Positions 1-4,346 of a stretch of 7,346 bases of DNA are shown here, one piece after another. Under the pieces are notes generated by a model. It was not told the DNA's origin, did not search any database, and worked only from the letters and a program-made list of their open reading frames with translations. The first letter of the stretch is position 1; the number at the start of each line of letters is the position of its first letter. This DNA is from JBEKZQ01 sp049509675 (GTDB lineage: Bacteria > Planctomycetota > Planctomycetia > Pirellulales > Thermoguttaceae), in assembly GCA_049509675.1 (NCBI GenBank), contig JBEKZQ010000313.1, positions 1 to 7,346 of the forward strand, in the 5' to 3' direction. A program made the position numbers and the translations under genes.

Positions 1-1
1 T

Positions 2-841
2 ATGCCCGAGCTTCCTGAAGTCGAAACCATGCGTCGCGGGGTTCTGGCGGCCGTCGGCTGCCGGATCCGCGGCGTGCGGCGGCCGGCCTCCGCGCTCGAG
101 GCCATCACCATGACGCCGCCGCCGGCCGAGTTCCGCCGCCGCGCCGCCGGCCGCAGAATCATCGCCGTGGCCCGGGCCGGCAAACGCATCGTCCTGGAAC
201 TCGACAACGCCGACCGCATCGTGCTGGAGCCGCGCATGACCGGCCTCGTCCTCCTTGGCGATCCGCCGGAACGGAAACATCTGCGGCTGGTCTTCCAACT
301 GGCAGGCGGTGCGGCCAAGCAACTGCTCTTCTGGGACCAGCGCGGCCTGGGCGTGGTGCGGTTGGTTTCGCCCGCAGAGTACCAGGAACGCTACGGGCCG
401 GAAAAACTGGGGCCCGATGCCTTGCAGATTTCGCCTGTGGAACTGCGCGCGCGATTGACCGGCAGCCGGCGTGCGATCAAGGTCGCGCTGTTGGATCAAC
501 GTGCGCTGGCAGGGGTCGGGAATCTGTATGCCTCCGAGATCCTGCACCACGCGGGCATCCATCCGCAACTACCCTGTTGCCGTTTGAGCCGCCGGCAATG
601 GGCGAAGTTGCACGGCGCCATGCTGCGGGTATTGGAGGAGGCGATCCGCCACCAGGGCTCCACGCTCCGCGACGGCACGTATCGGATTGCCCGCAACGAG
701 CCGGGCAGTTACCAGTTGCTGCACTTGGTTTACCAGCGGGCCGGCGAGTTGTGCGGCCGTTGCGGCCAGGCCCGAATTCAACGGATGGTCCAGGCGCAGC
801 GATCGACCTTCTTCTGCCCCCTCTGCCAGCGGCGGGCATAG
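2..841 (+). CDS. mutM: Formamidopyrimidine-DNA glycosylase (Fpg/MutM)
   Basis: Bifunctional base-excision repair enzyme that removes oxidised purines such as 8-oxoguanine and cleaves the abasic site by beta/delta elimination. The 279 residues match the usual family length (about 270-290). Visible features are the N-terminal MPELPEVET with catalytic Pro2 and Glu3, the conserved Lys61 (AGKR), RMTG at 78-81, the helix-two-turn-helix region around 157-188 (LLDQRALAGVGNLYASEIL), STLRDG near 220-225, and a C-terminal zinc finger with Cys251/Cys254 and Cys272/Cys275 enclosing the DNA-contacting Arg267. The DPRRFG loop of E. coli is DQRGLG here (112-117), so the usual intercalating Phe is Leu. The ATG begins at base 2, so upstream signals lie outside the window; the start is chosen because Pro must be residue 2. 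The gene is followed by a repeat-rich gap and appears to be transcribed separately from its neighbour. Confidence 0.96.
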   Translation: MPELPEVETMRRGVLAAVGCRIRGVRRPASALEAITMTPPPAEFRRRAAGRRIIAVARAGKRIVLELDNADRIVLEPRMTGLVLLGDPPERKHLRLVFQLAGGAAKQLLFWDQRGLGVVRLVSPAEYQERYGPEKLGPDALQISPVELRARLTGSRRAIKVALLDQRALAGVGNLYASEILHHAGIHPQLPCCRLSRRQWAKLHGAMLRVLEEAIRHQGSTLRDGTYRIARNEPGSYQLLHLVYQRAGELCGRCGQARIQRMVQAQRSTFFCPLCQRRA

Positions 842-846
842 TAGCA

Positions 847-863
847 GGCACACGCCGTGTGCC
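847..863. repeat. Short hairpin, 7-bp stem
   Basis: GGCACAC (847-853) and GTGTGCC (857-863) are perfect inverted repeats around a 3-nt GCC loop, starting 6 nt after the mutM stop codon. A further GGCACAC occurs at 877-883, suggesting remains of a larger element built from this unit. There is no T-tract, so it is not called a terminator. Confidence 0.6.
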
Positions 864-885
864 GTCCGCCAATTACGGCACACCG

Positions 886-918
886 ACCATGCTGCGAACC
901 TGCGGTTCGCCGCATGGT
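886..918. repeat. Hairpin, 15-bp stem with one mismatch and 3-nt loop
   Basis: The arms at 886-900 and 904-918 (core GCGAACC / GGTTCGC, ends ACCATG / CATGGT) pair over 15 positions with a single mismatch (T893 against C911) around loop TGC. The strong stem and tiny loop are typical of short interspersed palindromic repeats; function is unknown. Confidence 0.65.
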
Positions 919-973
919 GCCCGGTGGTTAGCCCGACGGAACAGCGATGCTTGGCCGCAAGAGCCGTTCGGAA

Positions 974-996
974 GAGCACGGGCAAGCCCGTGGCAC
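974..996. repeat. Short palindromic repeat, GAGCAC...GTGGCAC family, copy 1
   Basis: CACGGGC (977-983) and GCCCGTG (986-992) form a perfect 7-bp stem around AA, framed by GAG on the left and GCAC on the right. The same frame occurs at 7136-7159 with one base pair in the stem exchanged, and a degenerate reverse copy lies at 6832-6855, so this is a dispersed repeat family rather than a chance hairpin. Confidence 0.6.
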
Positions 997-1109
997 AAAA
1001 CCTTGCTACGCGCCGCCAGTGGTACACACTTCCGCCTCATTCGTCACACCACGCGGGGACAAGGGAACTGCAAAGCTCGCGAAGCCTTCCGCCCGCAGGT
1101 CCATTCCGC

Positions 1110-1177
1110 ACACTAGCCCGAAGCGCCAGCGAGGGAGAATCGCCGCAAATCCCTCGCTGGCGCTTCGCGCCTAGTGT
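1110..1177. repeat. Long imperfect palindrome, ACACTAG family, copy 1
   Basis: The left arm (1110-1135) and right arm (1151-1177) are near-perfect inverted repeats: a 16-bp perfect inner stem (GAAGCGCCAGCGAGGG) and 7-bp ends (ACACTAG/CTAGTGT), separated by a CC versus GCG discrepancy, with a 15-nt centre. A second copy with the same ends and arm sequence lies at 2962-3043 within the epimerase gene. The length (68 bp) and termini suggest a REP-like or miniature inverted-repeat element; no transposase partner is identifiable here. Confidence 0.75.
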
Positions 1178-1224
1178 CTCGCATCGCAACTTTGCAGTTC
1201 TCACCCCACGCGGGACCGGCGGGA

Positions 1225-1253
1225 TTGAAGTCGGGGCAAAAAGGGCGTACACT
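1225..1253 (+). promoter_or_regulatory. Predicted sigma70-type promoter of the TPR-epimerase unit
   Basis: TTGAAG (1225-1230) as the -35 box and TACACT (1248-1253) as the -10 box are separated by exactly 17 nt; each matches four of six consensus positions. Initiation about 7 nt after the -10 box would fall at about 1260, next to the ATG at 1261, so the transcript would be leaderless or almost so. This agrees with the lack of a good Shine-Dalgarno sequence there. It is a sequence prediction only. Confidence 0.5.
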
Positions 1254-1260
1254 GGTCGCC

Positions 1261-2934
1261 ATGATTCCATGGAGCTGCAAGCGATTGTTCCGTGCCGCGG
1301 CCTGGGCCGTGGCCGGGTGGTGGATTCTGCTCTGCGGATCTGCCGCGGCCGCGCCGCGCATGCCGCGTTTTCTGCCCCGGGAGCAACCCGAACTTCCGGC
1401 CGAGCAGCCGGCACTTCCGCCGTCGGATCCCAATGCGCAGTCGCCGGCCATGGCGGCCTACCAGCAGGGTCTCGCGGCGATGAAAAAAAACGCCTTCGAC
1501 GAGGCGATCGGCTCCTTCAGCCAGGCCATCCGACTCGATCCCCGCTTGAGCTTGGCCTACAGCGGCCGCGGCCTGGCCTACGTGTTGAAGAACGATCTGG
1601 GCCGCGCGCTGCCCGACCTGGACACGGCGATCGGGCTCGACGCCGCCAACGCCACGGCCCGTTTCAACCGCGGCTTCGCCTATTATCGCAAGGGCGAACT
1701 GGACAAGGCGATCATCGACTACGGCGACTCGATCCGGCTGAATCCCTCCTATGCCGACGCCTATCGCGACCGCGGTTTCCTCTACGCGCTGAAGGCTGAT
1801 TTTGCCCGCGCCCTGCCGGATCTGAATCGGGCCATCCAACTGAGTCCCCGCGACGCGACCGTCTATCTCAGCCGGGCGACGGCCTACGCCAAGATGGAGG
1901 ACTGGAATGCGGCCATCGCCGATTACAACCAGGTGATCGAGATCGATCCGAAGAATGCCGAGGCCTGGTCGGACCGCGGTTACGCCCGGACCGAAAAGAA
2001 CGATCTGGACGGCGCGCTGGCCGACCTGGATCGCGCCGTCGAGTTGGCCCCCAGCGAGCCGTCGGTGTTCTTCAACCGCGGTTTCTGCTATTTCCACCGC
2101 AACGACCTGGACAAGGCGGTGGCCGACTACAGCCAAGCGCTCCGCTTGGATCCCGAATATGCCGATGCCTGCCGGGAGCGCGGCTACGTGCTGGCCTTAA
2201 AGGACGATTTCGCGACGGCCGCGGCCGACTTGGATCGGGCCGTGAAATTGGCCAAGGACGAATCGCTCGGCTGGCTCCGCCGCGGCGTGGTGTTCGGCTT
2301 GCAAAACCAGTGGCCGAAGGCGATCGCCGACTTCAACGAGGCCTTGCGGCTGGCGCCCGAGGACGGCGAGGCCCATTTTCAGCGGGCCCTGGCCTATGTG
2401 GCCGCCAGCGACCTGGACAAGGCCCTGGTCGATTACAAGGAAGTGATTCGCTTGGAGCCGCGCGACCTGTCCGGCTACAAACAATGGGGACCGAACAAGG
2501 ATGCCCAACGGCGCGGCAAAGCGGTCGACCGGCTCGAAGAGGCCCTGCGCGGGCAGGCGGAGGAGGCCAAGAGCTGTTTCATCCGGGGAATCACCTTGCA
2601 CAAGGAAGAGAAGCTGGACGAGGCCATTGCCCAATATGACCGGTCGTTGGAACTCTATCCGCGCTCAGCGGAAGTGCATTTCAATCGCGGGCTGGCCTAT
2701 CGCAAGAAAAATGAGTTGGAGAAGGCGATCCTCGACTACAGCCAGGCAATCGCTCTGAATCCGCAATTTGCCGCGGCCTATGCCAACCGCGGCTATGTCT
2801 TCTACAAACTGGGCGATCTTGCCAGTGCCCTGACCGATTTCGATAAAGTGATCCAGTTAGAACCGCAAAACGCGGACGCCCGCACGAGCCGGGAAATGAT
2901 TATCCAGATGCAAGTCAAAGGAGACGAACGATGA
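1261..2934 (+). CDS. Exported tetratricopeptide-repeat (TPR) protein
   Basis: A 557-residue protein that is almost entirely TPR. Residues 1-31 look like a Sec signal peptide: basic CKRLFR, a hydrophobic stretch AAAWAVAGWWILL, then an Ala-rich cleavage zone (GSAAAA). The Cys at 25 follows Leu, a poor lipobox, so signal peptidase I cleavage is more likely. A Pro-rich linker (about 32-60) leads into 34-residue repeats from about 61 to 536: ten clear units, one degenerate unit (402-435, containing YKQWG), then three more clear units. TPR arrays bind proteins, so a periplasmic or envelope scaffold role is inferred; no enzyme domain is present. The ATG at 1261 is preferred to the in-frame GTG at 1174, which lies in a palindrome arm and would bury the signal peptide. 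The stop overlaps the epimerase start as ATGA, implying co-expression. The partner and pathway are unknown. Confidence 0.88.
   Translation: MIPWSCKRLFRAAAWAVAGWWILLCGSAAAAPRMPRFLPREQPELPAEQPALPPSDPNAQSPAMAAYQQGLAAMKKNAFDEAIGSFSQAIRLDPRLSLAYSGRGLAYVLKNDLGRALPDLDTAIGLDAANATARFNRGFAYYRKGELDKAIIDYGDSIRLNPSYADAYRDRGFLYALKADFARALPDLNRAIQLSPRDATVYLSRATAYAKMEDWNAAIADYNQVIEIDPKNAEAWSDRGYARTEKNDLDGALADLDRAVELAPSEPSVFFNRGFCYFHRNDLDKAVADYSQALRLDPEYADACRERGYVLALKDDFATAAADLDRAVKLAKDESLGWLRRGVVFGLQNQWPKAIADFNEALRLAPEDGEAHFQRALAYVAASDLDKALVDYKEVIRLEPRDLSGYKQWGPNKDAQRRGKAVDRLEEALRGQAEEAKSCFIRGITLHKEEKLDEAIAQYDRSLELYPRSAEVHFNRGLAYRKKNELEKAILDYSQAIALNPQFAAAYANRGYVFYKLGDLASALTDFDKVIQLEPQNADARTSREMIIQMQVKGDER
2917..2933 (+). 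promoter_or_regulatory. Shine-Dalgarno and ATGA overlap deciding the epimerase start
   Basis: AAAGGAG (2917-2923) lies 7 nt before the ATG at 2931-2933, and that ATG overlaps the TPR stop TGA (2932-2934). This arrangement strongly supports initiation at 2931 and translational coupling to the TPR gene. Confidence 0.75.
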
Positions 2935-4169
2935 ACTGCCGTGGACGAGTGGCGCCGGAAAACACTAGCCTGAAGCGCAAGCGAAGGGCGGAAACACTGA
3001 GGTCCTTGCCGATACTTCCCTCGCTCGCGCTTCGGGCTAGTGTCGCGCTGGCACTTGTGGCGGCCATCCTGGGCTGCGCGACGGAAGTGACAAAGAAGAA
3101 GGAGAACGAGAAGGAGAAGCAAATGAACGTTACCAAGAAGCCCTACGGCAAACTCCCCGACGGCACGGAAGTCGACCTGTACACCATGACCAACAACAGC
3201 GGTCTGAAGATAAGCATCATGTCCTACGGCGCCACGATCACGGGCGTCGAGGCGCCGGACAAAGCGGGAAAGATCGAGAATGTAGCCCTCTACCGGCCTT
3301 CGTTGGCGGACTACCTGAAGAAGGACACGCCCTTCTTCGGCACCACCGTGGGCCGTTACGCCAACCGCATCGCCAAGGGCAAGTTCACCCTGGAGGGCAA
3401 GCAGTACACGCTGGCCACCAACGACAACAAAGTCAATCACATCCACGGCGGCGTGCGCGGATTCGACAAAATGGTGTGGAAGGCCGAGCCGATCCGCGGC
3501 GAAGGTTTTGTCGGGGTCGCCTTCACCTGCAACAGTCCTGACAACGACCAGGGCTACCCGGGCAATCTCGCGGCCAAGGCCGTGTACACGCTCTCCGACA
3601 AGGACGAGCTGAAAATGGAGTTCACCGCCACCACCGACAAGCCCACCATCGTTAATCTGTGCAACCACAACTACTGGAATCTGGCCGGGGCCGGCGCGGG
3701 CGACATCCTGGGCCACGAGATCCTGATCAACGCCGACCGCTTCCTGCCCGTCGACGACACGCTGATCCCGCTGGGCGAGCCCACGGCGGTCAAGGACACG
3801 CCGATGGACTTTACGCAGCCGAAGAAAATCGGCCGGGACATCGATAAGGTCGAGGGCGGATACGACCACTGCTACGTGCTCAACAAGAAGGATGCGGAAA
3901 TGTCGCTGGCCGCCCGGGTCGCCGATCCCCAGAGCGGGCGCGTCATGGAAGTCTCGACCACGCAGCCGGGCGTCCAGTTCTACACCGCCAATTTCCTGGA
4001 CGGCTCGATCACCACCGACGGCAAGACCTACCAGAAACATGCCGGGTTCTGCCTGGAGACCGAGCATTTTCCGGATTCGCCCAATCACCCGGCCTACCCC
4101 TCCACCGAACTAAAACCGGGTGATACCTACCGGGAAGTGACCATCCACAAGTTCAGCGTGCAGAAGTAA
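2931..4169 (+). CDS. galM: Galactose mutarotase (aldose 1-epimerase), probable lipoprotein
   Basis: Interconverts alpha and beta anomers of galactose or related aldoses. From about residue 70 the 412-residue protein is a full mutarotase domain: SYGATITG (98-105), GRYANRI (141-147), NHIHGG with the probable acid His172, HNYWNLAG with His246, GYDHCYVL (310-317), and LETEHFPDSPN (375-385), where Glu376 is the probable catalytic base by analogy with Lactococcus GalM (His96, His170, Glu304). The N-terminus has a basic stretch (KRKRR), a hydrophobic segment (about 31-47) and a lipobox-like ILGC with Cys49, followed by a Lys/Glu-rich linker (52-64), so envelope anchoring is inferred. Residues 11-38 are encoded by a palindromic repeat. 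A second in-frame ATG at 3123 with its own Shine-Dalgarno could give a cytoplasmic form. It is coupled to the upstream TPR gene. Exact sugar specificity within this superfamily is unproven. Confidence 0.92.
   Translation: MNCRGRVAPENTSLKRKRRAETLRSLPILPSLALRASVALALVAAILGCATEVTKKKENEKEKQMNVTKKPYGKLPDGTEVDLYTMTNNSGLKISIMSYGATITGVEAPDKAGKIENVALYRPSLADYLKKDTPFFGTTVGRYANRIAKGKFTLEGKQYTLATNDNKVNHIHGGVRGFDKMVWKAEPIRGEGFVGVAFTCNSPDNDQGYPGNLAAKAVYTLSDKDELKMEFTATTDKPTIVNLCNHNYWNLAGAGAGDILGHEILINADRFLPVDDTLIPLGEPTAVKDTPMDFTQPKKIGRDIDKVEGGYDHCYVLNKKDAEMSLAARVADPQSGRVMEVSTTQPGVQFYTANFLDGSITTDGKTYQKHAGFCLETEHFPDSPNHPAYPSTELKPGDTYREVTIHKFSVQK
2962..3043. repeat. Long imperfect palindrome, ACACTAG family, copy 2, inside the epimerase signal peptide
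   Basis: The left arm from 2962 and right arm ending at 3043 share the ACACTAGCC.GAAGCGC core of the copy at 1110-1177; within this copy the arms pair over 26 positions with three mismatches. The centre is longer than in copy 1 (82 versus 68 bp overall). It is read through in the epimerase frame, encoding the basic TSLKRKRR patch on one arm and SLALRAS, the start of the hydrophobic segment, on the other. Confidence 0.78.
3111..3125 (+). promoter_or_regulatory. Possible internal ribosome-binding site and second epimerase start
   Basis: AAGGAG (3111-3116) stands 6 nt before the in-frame ATG at 3123-3125 (residue Met65), exactly where the catalytic domain begins. Ideal spacing makes initiation plausible, but the purine run also simply encodes a Lys/Glu linker, so it may be coincidental. 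Confidence 0.35.
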
Positions 4170-4172
4170 GTC

Positions 4173-4198
4173 CAGTTTTCAGTTTTCAGTGTTCAGTT
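4173..4198. repeat. Tandem heptamer array CAGT(T/G)TT, copy 1
   Basis: CAGTTTT, CAGTTTT and CAGTGTT follow one another, ending in CAGTT, beginning 3 nt after the epimerase stop codon. A similar array follows the HEAT gene stop at 6779-6809. The unit is far AT-richer than its surroundings. Confidence 0.75.
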
Positions 4199-4220
4199 CC
4201 ACGAGTTCAGCGTGAAGAAA
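4198..4220. repeat. Imperfect duplicate of the epimerase 3' coding end
   Basis: These 23 nt match 4144-4166 at 20 positions (shared core AGTTCAGCGTG). The offset is 54 nt, so the copy is in the epimerase reading frame (HEFSVKK against HKFSVQK) but lies after the TAA at 4167. The heptamer array sits between the two copies. Confidence 0.65.
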
Positions 4221-4234
4221 CAGAAGCGGCTCCG

Positions 4235-4267
4235 GCGGGGACCGTAACCGGTTGCCCGCACTTTTTT
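4235..4267 (+). terminator. Likely intrinsic terminator of the TPR-epimerase unit
   Basis: GCGGG (4235-4239) pairs with CCCGC (4255-4259) and ACCG (4241-4244) with CGGT (4249-4252) around a TAAC loop; G4240 can wobble-pair with T4253, leaving one bulged G. Six T residues follow at 4262-4267, after AC. This GC-rich stem plus T-tract stands between the epimerase and the next promoter. Confidence 0.6.
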
Positions 4268-4278
4268 GCGACGTTTTT

Positions 4279-4308
4279 TTGCCCCCGATTCGCCGATCGT
4301 GTTATACT
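4279..4308 (+). promoter_or_regulatory. Predicted sigma70-type promoter of the DUF1559-HEAT unit
   Basis: TATACT (4303-4308) is a five-of-six match to the -10 consensus; TTGCCC (4279-4284) is a four-of-six -35 match at 18-nt spacing. A start near 4315 would give a leader of about 30 nt containing the Shine-Dalgarno AGGGAGG (4334-4340), 6 nt before the ATG at 4347. Confidence 0.55.
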
Positions 4309-4346
4309 ACGGGCAAGGGCTTATGATCGCACAAGGGAGGGAAGCC

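Larger units (their letters stand above)
842..1224. repeat. Gene-free repeat mosaic between mutM and the TPR gene
   Basis: No credible gene lies here; the open frames have no family features and cross hairpins. The stretch is a chain of short inverted repeats: a 7-bp stem at 847-863, a 15-bp stem with one mismatch at 886-918, a 7-bp stem at 977-992, and a long palindrome at 1110-1177 that is itself enclosed by perfect 11-nt inverted arms (1065-1075 and 1190-1200). CCACGCGGG occurs as a direct repeat at 1049-1057 and 1206-1214, just outside those arms. No T-tract follows any stem, so none is a convincing intrinsic terminator for mutM. Confidence 0.7.

Noticed and set aside
1174..1260. Upstream GTG start for the TPR protein
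   Set aside because: It begins inside a palindrome arm, lies before the predicted promoter -10 box, and would place 29 extra residues before a clear signal peptide.
687..1799. Forward open frame spanning the mutM end, the intergenic repeats and the TPR start
   Set aside because: It overlaps two real genes in other frames and its sequence is mostly translated repeat; no coherent domain.
2802..4088. Long reverse-strand open frame (428 codons) opposite the epimerase and TPR 3' end
   Set aside because: It is antisense to well-supported genes, has no recognisable motif and a Val/Gly/Asp-rich composition typical of GC-rich shadow frames; it also crosses the palindrome.
4173..4198. CRISPR-like array
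   Set aside because: Units are contiguous heptamers without spacers, and no cas gene is present.
4197..4247. Separate small gene downstream of the epimerase
   Set aside because: It has no start codon or ribosome-binding site of its own and is explained as a duplicated 3' end of the epimerase merging into the terminator.
4266..4346. Upstream ATG start for the DUF1559 protein
   Set aside because: It lies before or inside the predicted promoter and terminator T-tract; the ATG at 4347 has a strong, well-spaced Shine-Dalgarno.
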